The notes: generated by a model not told the origin, from the sequence alone. A stretch of DNA of 64,000 bases from an uncultured Prevotellaceae bacterium (GCA_900315095.1 OMXS01000001.1:186001-250000), one strand, 5' to 3'; shown: positions 41,265 to 50,357, counted from the first letter of the stretch. Made by a program: numbers and translations.

Positions 41265-42842
41265 CTAGTTCAGCGGTTCGTCGAGATTTTCATGAATGAT
41301 GCGCGCAATGGGCAGCAAACCGAAGGAGCGAATGCCCTGAATGTTGACACATGGCGACGCAATGGCTGCCGCACGGGCAACACTCTTCACCATGTCTCGT
41401 CTTCTTGAGGACTCTGCAAGCATGAGAGGAACACCGCTAAGTTTTCCTTGGCGGCGCATTAGTTCAAGCACATTGCGCAACACCTTGCCCTCGATGCCGA
41501 ACAGACAGGCAAAGGCAACATAGTCGCCCCATAGTCGCGAGAGGTCGAGTGACGGGTCGGCGCCGTGCTTTATATTCTTAAGATAGCGGCGGAATGCCGA
41601 GATTTGGCGTATTGGCTCTTTCTTCCGCTTGTTCAGTTTCACGTCCGTGCGCAGCAGGAACATCAGTTCTTCCGATGCTTTAAGTGCCTTGTCGCGGTTG
41701 GTTTTATTGTAAGCGTTTGACGATGTGTCGCCAAAGATTGACTTCATCGTGCTCCATGCGGTCACCGACTGGTTCTTTTTGTCGGGCACAGAGGTGATGA
41801 TGTCATACATATATTGCATCATGCGGCGGTCCATACCGTCGCCCGTGCCTCCCTGCCATGTGGGCATCAGCGTCACCTTTCCACTCTGGTCGATACCGAG
41901 GGAGAGGTCGCCGTGTGCCACCATGCGCCATATCATCGCCTTCCATAGTTTGGCCTTCATACCCCAGCGCACAGGAGTGATCTGGCGGCGCAGCATTTGT
42001 GTCTCCACCAGTCCTCCCATCATGGGCAGGTATTTCGATTTCTTGAAACTGAAACTTGAGTATTTTATGCGTTTCAGCAACCGTCGCAGGTGCTTCAAGG
42101 TGACGACATCCCACAAGAAGAAGATGGCGTTGAAGAACCACATTACTATGTAACCGCCAAGACCGACGTCCACCTTAAAATAAACAAAGAAACCCAACGG
42201 CAACACCACCATAGTAATCATGAGCAACGCCATGCCAAAGGTGATGGGCAAATCCTTATCGTATTTGTAGAAATGGGATGACGTCAGGTCGTCCTTGGAA
42301 GTATTCTCGGTTTCGTCAGTTGTGGCCTTTGCCGTGTCTGTCTCGGGGCTTTCGACGGATGGTTCATTCTTCTTTGCAGCAGGGACTTTCGCCAGAAATC
42401 CACGATTCAACGTGCCTTCAATGCGTATCTCAGCATCGTCGCTGACGCTCGAAGATAATAATCCGATGTAACCATCGTCCTTGAAAGGCACGCGGTAGTC
42501 TATTCCCGTGAGTCTAAACTGGGCATTTGCCTTGCTGATGTTCTGCTTGTCGTTATAGTAAGACACCAGAACTTTCAGACTCTTCATGCCGTTGTGAGCG
42601 CCACTTTTCAACAAAAGAATGCTCAGGGTGTCGCTATCGGCGGTGTAACCCGTCACGCCTGGGACCATCTTGCTTGGCTCACTTTCTTTCTCTTCTTGCC
42701 CGTCATAAAGTCTGCTCTCGGCAACATACACCTTGCCGTCATCTCTCAAAAGGAGCACAAAGGTGCATGCATACCGCCGCTGGGCGTGCATTGAGAGCAC
42801 ACCCAGCAACAATATAACGGTTAAAAAGAGAAAACGCCTCAT
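41265..42842 (-). CDS. DUF2207-like membrane protein (paralogue 1, most divergent)
   Basis: A 525-residue protein with signal peptide (RFLFLTVILLLGVLSMHA) and a more divergent N-terminal domain containing a Glu/Asp/Thr-rich linker (about 160-190). Two membrane segments follow (FGMALLMITMVVLPLGFFVYF and GGYIVMWFFNAIFFLWDVV), then the common C-terminal part (LWGDYVAFACLFGIEGKVLRNVLELM). It is placed with DUF2207 by its architecture and the shared YxxxACLFGI region. It directly follows LemA. Confidence 0.82.
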   Translation of the reverse strand: MRRFLFLTVILLLGVLSMHAQRRYACTFVLLLRDDGKVYVAESRLYDGQEEKESEPSKMVPGVTGYTADSDTLSILLLKSGAHNGMKSLKVLVSYYNDKQNISKANAQFRLTGIDYRVPFKDDGYIGLLSSSVSDDAEIRIEGTLNRGFLAKVPAAKKNEPSVESPETDTAKATTDETENTSKDDLTSSHFYKYDKDLPITFGMALLMITMVVLPLGFFVYFKVDVGLGGYIVMWFFNAIFFLWDVVTLKHLRRLLKRIKYSSFSFKKSKYLPMMGGLVETQMLRRQITPVRWGMKAKLWKAMIWRMVAHGDLSLGIDQSGKVTLMPTWQGGTGDGMDRRMMQYMYDIITSVPDKKNQSVTAWSTMKSIFGDTSSNAYNKTNRDKALKASEELMFLLRTDVKLNKRKKEPIRQISAFRRYLKNIKHGADPSLDLSRLWGDYVAFACLFGIEGKVLRNVLELMRRQGKLSGVPLMLAESSRRRDMVKSVARAAAIASPCVNIQGIRSFGLLPIARIIHENLDEPLN

Positions 42843-42857
42843 GCCGCGGACGGTTTC

Positions 42858-43442
42858 TTATGAGAAGAGTTCGGGCATACTCTGTTTCTTCTCCTCGTCG
42901 GTCTCCAGATATTCGCGCTCGCCGAAGTGGAGCAACGATGCTACGAATGATGACGGCCACTGGCGAACGTTACGGTTAAAGATGGTTACGGTGTCGTTGT
43001 AAACCATACGGCTGACGCGCACGTTCTCCTCATACTGCTTCACACTGTTCTGTGTGTTGAGGAAGAGTTCCGATGCCTTCAACTCTGGATAGGCCTCGCT
43101 GATAACCATGAGTCGGTTCATCACATCAGCAAGACCTGCTTGCTGGTTGCGTATGTCCTTTACTGTAGGGTTGCTACCGCCCACCTGTCGGCGTTGCTGG
43201 ATGGTCTGAATGATTGTCTCACTCTCGTGCTTGGCATATGCCGAAGCCGTCTTTGCCAATGCGAGGAGCGCGTCCCAACGGCTGTTCAACTGCACCTTGA
43301 TGCTGCTGAGTGCGTTCTTGCACTTCTCGTCCATGTCAACAAACTGTCGCTGCATGTAGAAAATGTAAATAACAGCGACAATAACGAGCAGGAAAATTAG
43401 TCCTAGCAATCCCCCTACTAATGTCATAATTACTGTACTCAT
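42858..43442 (-). CDS. LemA family protein
   Basis: A 194-residue protein. One N-terminal membrane helix (LVGGLLGLIFLLVIVAVIYIFYM) is followed by the antiparallel helical bundle of LemA: QFVDMDEKCKNALSSIKVQLNSRWDALLALAKTAS, LMVISEAYPELKASELF and YNDTVTIFNRNVRQWPSSFVASLLHFGEREYLE. The family is membrane-anchored with most of its mass in one compartment; function is unknown. It is the first gene of a six-gene operon with a full promoter at 43484-43515. Confidence 0.94.
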   Translation of the reverse strand: MSTVIMTLVGGLLGLIFLLVIVAVIYIFYMQRQFVDMDEKCKNALSSIKVQLNSRWDALLALAKTASAYAKHESETIIQTIQQRRQVGGSNPTVKDIRNQQAGLADVMNRLMVISEAYPELKASELFLNTQNSVKQYEENVRVSRMVYNDTVTIFNRNVRQWPSSFVASLLHFGEREYLETDEEKKQSMPELFS

Positions 43443-43483
43443 ATTATTTTAAGTTTTAAGTTATATCCATTTGATAATCTCCG

Positions 43484-43515
43484 CAAAGATAACTATTTTG
43501 GAAATAACTACCAAA
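43484..43515 (-). promoter_or_regulatory. promoter of the LemA-DUF2207-caspase-GH53 operon
   Basis: On the minus strand TTTG (43512-43515), 20 bases, then TATCTTTG (43484-43491), about 40 bases upstream of the LemA ATG. Confidence 0.7.
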
Positions 43516-43535
43516 TTTCTCACACAAAAACGATA

Positions 43536-44168
43536 TCACTCGTTTCCAAGACCGTCTATCAGTAGTTGAAGTCTTTTGAAAAACAATCCTATGTGATAAC
43601 CGTCAATAAAGCGGTGGTTGGCGGAGAATGATATGTTCAGTTTCCAACGTCCGTCACACTCAACGTACTTGCCCCAGTTGATACGAGGGATGGCATCATC
43701 AGGGTTTTCCATGCCGGGGTTGGTTATACATGTGGCATCGAGGGATGGGGCACACGAGTAATACACCACATTGTCAATGTCGCCGAGACCGCCAAGAAAC
43801 GATGTCTGACCTGCTATTGCCCTTGATGTCTTCTCTACATACTCACGAAGAGAACCTTCAAAAGGAGCGGTATAACAATGGAATAATTGTTCTTCGGCTC
43901 TTTTATGAGTGAAGTTGGTTTCTATCCTGTCGTAACGTACCACCTTGCCGTCGACGATGCGTAAATGGAAATTCTCTATACTGTTTAGTGCTTCCGTCGC
44001 TAGATATATGAGTGACAGATAAAATGAAATGCCGTTGCGTCGTTTATATTCTAAGAGTTTTGTAACATCAATATTCGCTGCCACAACATAGTGAGGTAGA
44101 CGTTTGTTCGAGTAGAACTCATATATCTCTCGACGGTCCCAGTTCTTATAATCAATAGTTTTGTACAT
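43536..44168 (-). CDS. chloramphenicol acetyltransferase-like (CatA fold) acyltransferase
   Basis: A 210-residue protein of the type A CAT family. It begins MYKTIDYKNWDRREIYEFY, where true CATs begin similarly, and has the active-site motif SANHRFIDGYHIGLFFKRL with the catalytic His and Asp-Gly of HHxxxDG (first His replaced by Asn). Homologues in Bacteroidetes are common and most are not shown to give resistance. It starts 15 bases after a SusD gene, so it is probably co-expressed with a nutrient-uptake pair. Resistance should not be assumed from sequence. Confidence 0.9.
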   Translation of the reverse strand: MYKTIDYKNWDRREIYEFYSNKRLPHYVVAANIDVTKLLEYKRRNGISFYLSLIYLATEALNSIENFHLRIVDGKVVRYDRIETNFTHKRAEEQLFHCYTAPFEGSLREYVEKTSRAIAGQTSFLGGLGDIDNVVYYSCAPSLDATCITNPGMENPDDAIPRINWGKYVECDGRWKLNISFSANHRFIDGYHIGLFFKRLQLLIDGLGNE

Positions 44169-44183
44169 AAGTATTCTGTAAAA

Positions 44184-45833
44184 CTAATATCCTGGGTTCT
44201 GCTTCCATGTGGGGTGCATTGTCATAAGGTCACCAGGGATGGGGAATACAGTCGTGGCGCCGCTGAGGTCGTTGTCTGTGGGCGTGTGCGCTGTGTATTC
44301 GTCACCGAAGATGCCGAAGCGTATCATATCGTTGCGACGCCATCCTTCCCATGCCAGTTCGAGGTAGCGCTCATGGAGGATGTTGTCGAGGGTTGCGGTG
44401 ACTTTGGGCAGTCCAACTCTGTCTCTCACCATGAAGAGTTCATCGGAACCGTCTTGTCCGTTGCGCACCTTTGCCTCTGCCTTCATCAGCAGCACGTCAG
44501 CGTAGCGGAAGAGCACGATGTCGTTGTTGCAGGCGCGTCCGTCAGCATTGGCATTGGGGTCGGGGACATATTTATGAAGTCTTGCGCCAGCGGTCTTCTC
44601 ATGTACGGTGCCAGTGATGTCCATGTCAACGTCCCATGGGTAATAAACCAGCGGTGTGACGCCGTCGTCTAGGAATACTTGCTTGCCGTTCTCAAACACC
44701 TCGTCAGCATAGAATGTCTGGTAGAATCGAGGGTCAACATTGTCGGTATCATAGCCGAAAGCCTTCACAAGTTCGACGGTGGCACACATACCGTTTTCGG
44801 AGGAACCGCCAAGTGCAGCGCCGTGACATGAATGGCGAGAGCGGAACAGATAGATGTACCAATTGCTGTAACGTACGGGGTCCATAGGTATCACGAAGAT
44901 GTTCTCTTCAGAAAATTCGTTGGTCACAGCGAAGTTGCTTGAGAATGGTCGTTCCAGTTGGTAGCCATAACCTTTGAATTGGTCGCAGTAGTTTATGCAA
45001 GCCTCCCATGCATTGTATGTCTTGTCATCGATTGTGAACTTCATGTCCTCACCTTTCAGCACGGGAGCATTGGTCCAGTTGTCGTTGCAATATACCTCGG
45101 CGTTAAGCATTAACTTGGCAAGGAGAAACAGCGCAACGGGTCTTGTGACGCGTCCGTAGTTAGGTCCGAGATGGTTGCTCTTATCTGGTATGAGAAGCGG
45201 AAAAGCGTCTTGGAGTTCGTTGACGCAGAAGTGGAATACCTCGCTACGCTTCGACTGCACGATGTCTTCGGTCTTCACCTTTGTGCTTGTCATTATGGGT
45301 ACGTTGCCGAAGAGGTCCATGATGTAGAAGTGATACATGGCGCGTATGGCACGCAGCTCGGCGCGGTATTTCTGCAGGTCGATGTCAGTATTTGCCGTCG
45401 GCATGGCGTCAATCTTCTCTATGAATTTGTTGGAGAGCATCACTACCTGATAGAGATAGTCCCACATGTCTTTCATTGATGCTGTTCCAGGAGTCCAGGT
45501 GTGTGTGAACAGCGTCTCCCAGAATCCTCCATCGTACCAGTCGGATGCACGTATCGGCGCTATAGCCTCGTCGGTGGTGAGGGAGTTGAAGTCGAACACT
45601 CCGCGTCCTGTTCCCTGCAGTCCCCGTGAGTCGCTGTTACCGCCGATATAGTTGTACATTGCCAGCACACCGTTGTTCAGTATATCAGTTTTTGTGGCGT
45701 ATGCCTCTTCCTCAGTGAGCGAGCCTTTCGCTTCTTCCTCGAGAAAATTAGAGCATGCGGAAAGTGCTGCAGCAGCAATGGGTAAAAGTGCAACTGCGAA
45801 TATCTTTATTGTCTTTTTCATTATTTTGTTCAT
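44184..45833 (-). CDS. SusD/RagB family nutrient-binding outer-membrane lipoprotein
   Basis: A 549-residue lipoprotein (signal AVALLPIAAAALSAC with lipobox LSAC; an ATG four codons into the frame is an equal start choice). It has the SusD N-terminal TPR-like helices (TEEEAYATKTDILNNGVLAMYNYI and the YRAELRAIRAMYHFYIMDLFGNVP motif). The C-terminal region is LMKAEAKVRNG...ERYLELAWEGWRRNDMIRFG. It caps the SusC channel encoded upstream and captures ligand at the surface. The ligand is unknown, as no degradative enzyme is in the operon. Confidence 0.93.
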   Translation of the reverse strand: MNKIMKKTIKIFAVALLPIAAAALSACSNFLEEEAKGSLTEEEAYATKTDILNNGVLAMYNYIGGNSDSRGLQGTGRGVFDFNSLTTDEAIAPIRASDWYDGGFWETLFTHTWTPGTASMKDMWDYLYQVVMLSNKFIEKIDAMPTANTDIDLQKYRAELRAIRAMYHFYIMDLFGNVPIMTSTKVKTEDIVQSKRSEVFHFCVNELQDAFPLLIPDKSNHLGPNYGRVTRPVALFLLAKLMLNAEVYCNDNWTNAPVLKGEDMKFTIDDKTYNAWEACINYCDQFKGYGYQLERPFSSNFAVTNEFSEENIFVIPMDPVRYSNWYIYLFRSRHSCHGAALGGSSENGMCATVELVKAFGYDTDNVDPRFYQTFYADEVFENGKQVFLDDGVTPLVYYPWDVDMDITGTVHEKTAGARLHKYVPDPNANADGRACNNDIVLFRYADVLLMKAEAKVRNGQDGSDELFMVRDRVGLPKVTATLDNILHERYLELAWEGWRRNDMIRFGIFGDEYTAHTPTDNDLSGATTVFPIPGDLMTMHPTWKQNPGY

Positions 45834-45884
45834 GTGTTTATCTTAATATATGTTTATAGCTTACGATTTAGTGCTTAGTGTGTT

Positions 45885-45916
45885 TACCAACACCTACCAC
45901 CTATCACCCAACACCC
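45885..45916. repeat. word repeat of the CACCCAACACC type
   Basis: A run of ACCAACACC, TACCACC, TATCACCC and AACACCC words between the SusC and SusD genes. It resembles the repeat-coded inserts in dus (7801-7842) and mnmG (1133-1153). Confidence 0.55.
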
Positions 45917-45920
45917 GTTT

Positions 45921-48581
45921 TTAGAACGTTACGCTGACGCCCAGCGTATAGGTGTGATAGAGAGGATAAGAGCGTTTGTCGTCGAGACCTAGGGTGCTGT
46001 TGAGCGACGAACTGTTTATCATTGGTGTCAGACCGCTGTATGCGGTGAATGTAGCCACATTGTTCATTGTGAGGGAGAGGCGCAGTTTCTGTACGAACCT
46101 ATTGGCTTTGAGTGGCACTCGCCATCCCACGGTAATGTAATCGATGTTTACGTAGTTGCCGTTCTCCAGCCAATATTCGCTTACCACCTGGTCCTTGATG
46201 TTCTTCTCGGGAGCCTCTGGGAAAATGTTGTAGAGCGGGAAGGCGGTCACGTCCATGTATGTGAGGCTTGTTCCGTTGAATATCTTATGTCCGAAAGCTC
46301 CGTTCGCCTGCAAGGTAATGTCAAAGTCCTTGTATCGGAACGAAATGTTAGAGCCGAGCAGTATCTTAGGTACTGCCTGTCCCAAGATCTCTGCATTGCC
46401 ATACGTGTCATACTCATAACCTTCGATAGCCTTGTTATATATCAGTCCGTTGCATCTCATCATCTTGAACACTCCAAGTGGCTGTCCCACCACTCGCGAT
46501 GTAACATCGTTATTGCCGCCATGGAATCCGGCTCCGTTCATCTTAGCAATACCAGCCGAAGCAGGTGTGGTGAGGTATTCGCCGTTGTAGTATCCGCTGA
46601 GCGAAGTCAGTTTGTTCTTTTGGTAAGAGAGGTTGGCATTCACTGTGAGTTCCATGTCTTTTGACACCAGCGGTGTGCCTCCAACGCTGATCTCAAGACC
46701 TTTGTTCTGCATTGAGCCGAGGTTAGCAACGATAGTAGGACTGGTGAACGGCGGCATGCTGACGGGATAGGAATAGAGCATGTCACTCACCCATGTACGG
46801 TATGTGCTGACAGAGACGAGCAATCGTCCGCCCAGCATCTTGGCGTCAATACTTGTGTTGACGGTCTTCGACACCTCCCATTTCAGATCTGGGTTGTTGT
46901 TTTTTAGGTTTGTGTACGACACCAGGTTGTTGTTTCCTGCTGGAACGAAGCCGTTGGGCTGTACCAATGCCAGCGTGGTGTAACTGTCGATGCCGCCCTG
47001 GTTGCCTGAGATACCGAAGCCTACGTTGATCTTCAGGTCATCGAAGAAGGTCTGATTCTTCATGAACTTCTCCTTGGTGATTATCCATGATGCTGACACA
47101 GAGGGGAAGAATCCCCACTTGTGATTGTCTCCGAACTTAGAAGAACCATCGAAACGAGCGGCCACTCCTACAGAGTATCGGCCGTCATAGGTATAGTTTG
47201 CACGGCCGAGGAACGATGCCATCTTTGGTCTTTCAAAGTAACTATTAGTGCCGCCCCACGGACGCAATGCTCCTGCTGACAAGTCGTCGTAGCCCATGGT
47301 GTTGGTAGAGAAGTTGGTGACGGTGACGAAGTGTCCTGAATATGTTTGCTGTTGCAGTTCGGCGAGACCCATCAATGAGATGTCGTGGACGTTGAACGAC
47401 TTGTCGAAACTCAGCATGGCGTTACCCAGCAACGTCTCTGTCTTGCCTGCAGAGCGGTAAGCTTGTCCTTTGTTCCACACGGTGGTGGGCAGGTACTGCA
47501 TGATGTTCTTGTTGTTGTATGTATATGCACCGAAGAGAGTGAACTTCAGTTCCTTAGTCAGTTGGAACGTGAATTTAGCGTGGGTCGAAATATGTGATGT
47601 CTCATTATGGTCCTTTTCCTCGAGCAGAGCCAAAGGGTTGCATATCTGAGAAGCCAAAGCATAACCGTCCCAAGTGCCCTCGCTGTTGCGGTGGTTGGGG
47701 AACGTGGGATTGAATGATGCTGCCGAATAGAACAGTTTCTGGTCATCGAAGATGTTCTGTTCCTTGCCTGTAGATCCGAACATACCTATATCTATGCGCA
47801 GCAGTCCATCGAACATCATCTGCATCATGTTCATGTTGGTCATTATGGTGTGGTCTTGTATGCGCTTTATTACCGACTGGTCCTGCATCACTCCAAGGCT
47901 GACGCGATAGTTAGATTGTTCTGTACCGCCTTGGAATGCCAGGTGATGTTGCTGTAGGAAGCCTGTGCGCTCTATCTCTTTTTGGAAATTGGTATTTGCG
48001 CCACGGTCAAGAATGCTTATGCCTTGTTGCTTTCCGAACTCGCGATACTGGTTGGCGTCCATCATCTTCAGGCGCTTATACACATGATGAATGCCGATAG
48101 AACCGTTATAATTGACGCGCATCTGGCCCGCCTTGCCTCGCATTGTGGTGACCTCAATCACACCGGCAGCCCCTCGTGAACCATACTGTGATGTTTCGGC
48201 GGCGTCTTTCATGATGGTGAACGACTCGATGTCGGTGGGATAGACACTCTCAAGCAGCGACAGGTCGCCCATCACACCGTCAACGATAATCAAAGGGTCG
48301 TTTCCTCCGGTGAGTGATGTCGTACCGCGTAGTCGCACGGCATTTAGCGCGTTAGAATTGTTTCGCTCTACTGTAAGACCTGCCACGCGACCTCGGATGG
48401 CCTCAATTGCGTTGGTGGCTTGGTCTTTGTTGTTCATTCTGCTTTTGTCAATAGTGTTAACCTTTCGTGTTACTTGTTGTCCATAGCCCGCATTCGAAAT
48501 TGTGTCGGTGCTCACTTGTGCCTTTGCTCCTGGCACGGATAATGTGGCAGTTACAATAAGTAATAAAAGTGATTTGTTCAT
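45921..48581 (-). CDS. SusC/RagA family TonB-dependent transporter, short form
   Basis: An 886-residue outer-membrane beta-barrel with a signal peptide (MNKSLLLLIVTATLSVPGAKA). The plug domain starts soon after (IEAIRGRVAGLTVERNNSNALNAVRLRG...PLIIVDGVMGD...TIMKDAAETSQYGSRGAAGVIEVTT). The N-terminal carboxypeptidase-regulatory-like domain usual in SusC proteins is missing, which explains the short length. The end (YHTYTLGVSVTF) is a normal barrel-closing strand with a terminal Phe. It imports a SusD-captured ligand using TonB energy. A full promoter lies at 48625-48655. Confidence 0.93.
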   Translation of the reverse strand: MNKSLLLLIVTATLSVPGAKAQVSTDTISNAGYGQQVTRKVNTIDKSRMNNKDQATNAIEAIRGRVAGLTVERNNSNALNAVRLRGTTSLTGGNDPLIIVDGVMGDLSLLESVYPTDIESFTIMKDAAETSQYGSRGAAGVIEVTTMRGKAGQMRVNYNGSIGIHHVYKRLKMMDANQYREFGKQQGISILDRGANTNFQKEIERTGFLQQHHLAFQGGTEQSNYRVSLGVMQDQSVIKRIQDHTIMTNMNMMQMMFDGLLRIDIGMFGSTGKEQNIFDDQKLFYSAASFNPTFPNHRNSEGTWDGYALASQICNPLALLEEKDHNETSHISTHAKFTFQLTKELKFTLFGAYTYNNKNIMQYLPTTVWNKGQAYRSAGKTETLLGNAMLSFDKSFNVHDISLMGLAELQQQTYSGHFVTVTNFSTNTMGYDDLSAGALRPWGGTNSYFERPKMASFLGRANYTYDGRYSVGVAARFDGSSKFGDNHKWGFFPSVSASWIITKEKFMKNQTFFDDLKINVGFGISGNQGGIDSYTTLALVQPNGFVPAGNNNLVSYTNLKNNNPDLKWEVSKTVNTSIDAKMLGGRLLVSVSTYRTWVSDMLYSYPVSMPPFTSPTIVANLGSMQNKGLEISVGGTPLVSKDMELTVNANLSYQKNKLTSLSGYYNGEYLTTPASAGIAKMNGAGFHGGNNDVTSRVVGQPLGVFKMMRCNGLIYNKAIEGYEYDTYGNAEILGQAVPKILLGSNISFRYKDFDITLQANGAFGHKIFNGTSLTYMDVTAFPLYNIFPEAPEKNIKDQVVSEYWLENGNYVNIDYITVGWRVPLKANRFVQKLRLSLTMNNVATFTAYSGLTPMINSSSLNSTLGLDDKRSYPLYHTYTLGVSVTF

Positions 48582-48624
48582 TTTGTTGTTTTTCTTTTAT
48601 AGTTTTTGGAAATTAAATCATGTG

Positions 48625-48655
48625 CAAAATTAATTAAAAAGTGATGAATGACAAA
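48625..48655 (-). promoter_or_regulatory. promoter of the SusC-SusD-CAT operon
   Basis: On the minus strand TTTG (48652-48655), 19 bases, then TAATTTTG (48625-48632), about 40 bases upstream of the SusC ATG. A plus-strand -7 box, TACCTTTG (48716-48723), faces the divergent lipoprotein gene, without a clear -33. Confidence 0.65.
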
Positions 48656-48787
48656 TAAATAGTTGCCTTTTCTATATAAAATCTTATTTTTCTGCCGTCT
48701 TTTGATACTTTTTGCTACCTTTGCATGTCGAAAATGAGTGTAAGTGACACTATTTTCAGTAACTTATGAAATAATAAAACTATTATA

Positions 48788-49225
48788 ATGAAGAATATCT
48801 TTAGAATTGCAATTGCGCTCGGTGTGGCGCTCGTAATTGCCTCGTGCGAGGGCTCGGGTAAACAAAAGGAAGTGGAGAAAACGGCCGATAACAAAAGCGT
48901 TGAGGCGGTTGCCGATAGCAGTAAGGATGCAGAGAGAGGCACGTTAGAGGCGAATAAGGTGACATTTCCAGTTGAAGAAGGCAAAGCATGGTTGTTCAAG
49001 CATGTCACGGAGTCGCTTAAGAAGAACGTTGCCGAGGCCTCTGCGAGTCGTACGGTGAAGCGCATGGATGTGAATTTCAACAAGGAGAGCGCCGGCACAG
49101 GGGTATATTTGGTTTCTGGAAACATGCAGAACGGCACAGAATTCTCATACGAGTTCCGTCTTGTGCAAGAGGGAACAGACTTCAATATTGAGTCAAGCGA
49201 TGCTCCAAAGTATTTCTTTGAGTAG
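48788..49225 (+). CDS. small lipoprotein of unknown function
   Basis: A 145-residue protein with a lipoprotein signal (MKNIFRIAIALGVALVIASC, Cys20). A Glu/Lys/Asp-rich linker (about 25-60) and a compact C-terminal domain (VEEGKAWLFKHVTESLKK...GTGVYLVSGNMQNGTEFSYEFRLVQEGTDFNIESSDAPKYFF) follow. No family recognised. It is transcribed away from the SusC gene and is single. Confidence 0.85.
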   Translation: MKNIFRIAIALGVALVIASCEGSGKQKEVEKTADNKSVEAVADSSKDAERGTLEANKVTFPVEEGKAWLFKHVTESLKKNVAEASASRTVKRMDVNFNKESAGTGVYLVSGNMQNGTEFSYEFRLVQEGTDFNIESSDAPKYFFE

Positions 49226-49353
49226 CGACTATACATGTTTTTAATAGACAATTATATACAAATATACCTACGGGTATAGAAAGGCCAATACAGAAGTCCT
49301 GTTAAAATTTCCCGTTTAGGATGAAGTGTGTCCATAATTTTTGAAGAAATCAG

Positions 49354-49657
49354 AAAAAGACCTCACCACCTCACTTTTTTGCTTGAAATACTAGTGTTTA
49401 CAGGGGTTTTAGAGAGGGAGGTGTTTGGCAAAGAGGTCACTCAACACCTCACCTAACACCTCCCTCTTTCTTTTTTTTTCTGTATCTGCACTTTTTTATT
49501 ATTTTCTGCAATCGATAATCTATGAGGATAGAGACATCAAAAAAGTGACCTGTTAAGGGAGGTGTTGAGTGACCTCTTTACAAAACACCTCCCTGTCGGA
49601 ATTGCTAGTAAACAAAGGGGTTTCGGAGTGGTAAAGTGAGGTGGGGAGGTCTTTTTT
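49354..49657. repeat. long inverted repeat element, copy 2
   Basis: The arms begin AAAAAGACCTCACCACCTCACTTTTT and end AAAGTGAGGTGGGGAGGTCTTTTTT, with GGGAGGTGTTT and GTCACTCAACACCTC blocks as in copy 1 (7045-7330). The arms are less perfect. The loop-side AACAGGTCACTTTTT block is on the left arm in copy 1 but on the right arm here, so the two copies lie in opposite orientation. It lies downstream of the lipoprotein gene and upstream of array D. No reading frame inside. Confidence 0.88.
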
Positions 49658-49699
49658 CAATTTTGTTTTTTTATGAAAGATGGCGACGAGTGATAGGCA

Positions 49700-49766
49700 A
49701 ATGAGATGCCACTAGACGCTTAATGAGATGCGGTTTATATACATAATGAGAAGCCACTTGTGGCAT
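49700..49766. repeat. 22-bp tandem array D
   Basis: AATGAGATGCC, AATGAGATGCG and AATGAGAAGCC start at 49700, 49722 and 49745 (22 and 23 bp). The junction GACGCTTAATGAG resembles the GATGCTTAATGAC of array C. The last unit contains the palindrome GCCACTTGTGGC (49753-49764). Confidence 0.65.
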
Positions 49767-49770
49767 CTGG

Positions 49771-50357
49771 AGAGGTGAAAGGTGATGAGTTGGGGAGCGT
49801 ATAGTTAATTGTTTGCTAAAAAATATGATTTTCGGGGAATTATATGCAATTAAGCTTCATTGCTATTGACTCCCCGCCTCTCAAGAGGAATTATAGGTAG
49901 GCCGATGGGATTTCATTTGGATCGTTTTATGTTTTCGGGATATAATTATATATACCATAAAGTGTCTAATTTACGCTTTATTAAAAGAAAATGAATTTTT
50001 TATCTTTTTTCTTCCTCTTCTTATGCATTAAGCAAGAAAGTATCAACATTGGGCAAAAAAATACTTTTCGGTTAAAATTAATTGTAGTATTTTTGCAAAC
50101 TGAAATCATGTAGTGTTTTTCTGTCGAGAAAATAGTAACTCTGATTTCATTGGAAGACTATACTTAGAATACTGTAACCTATATTATAATTAAGATAAAA
50201 ATGCCTATGAGTGAATAACGACTGCAATAACCCTGAATTCCACCTTATTTATATATATAAGGAAGGAAAAGGAGATTAAAGGAGCAATAATGTGCCTGAA
50301 ACTCCAAAAATGAAAAAACAATGCTAATACATTTTAACCTAAGAATACTTTTTTTGT
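49771..50357 (+). promoter_or_regulatory. long upstream region and leader of the SusC operon at 50358
   Basis: No gene is seen. A -7 box TATTTTTG lies at 50088-50095, without a clear TTTG at 20 bases. If used, the transcript leader is about 255 nt, unusually long. It includes an AU-rich palindrome (CCTTATTTATATATATAAGG near 50243) and a purine-rich run (GGAAGGAAAAGGAG) some 80 bases upstream of the start codon. Confidence 0.4.

Noticed and set aside
43536-44168. Calling the CatA-fold gene a chloramphenicol resistance gene
   Set aside because: The first His of the HHxxxDG motif is Asn, the gene sits in a SusCD operon, and most Bacteroidetes homologues have no shown resistance function.
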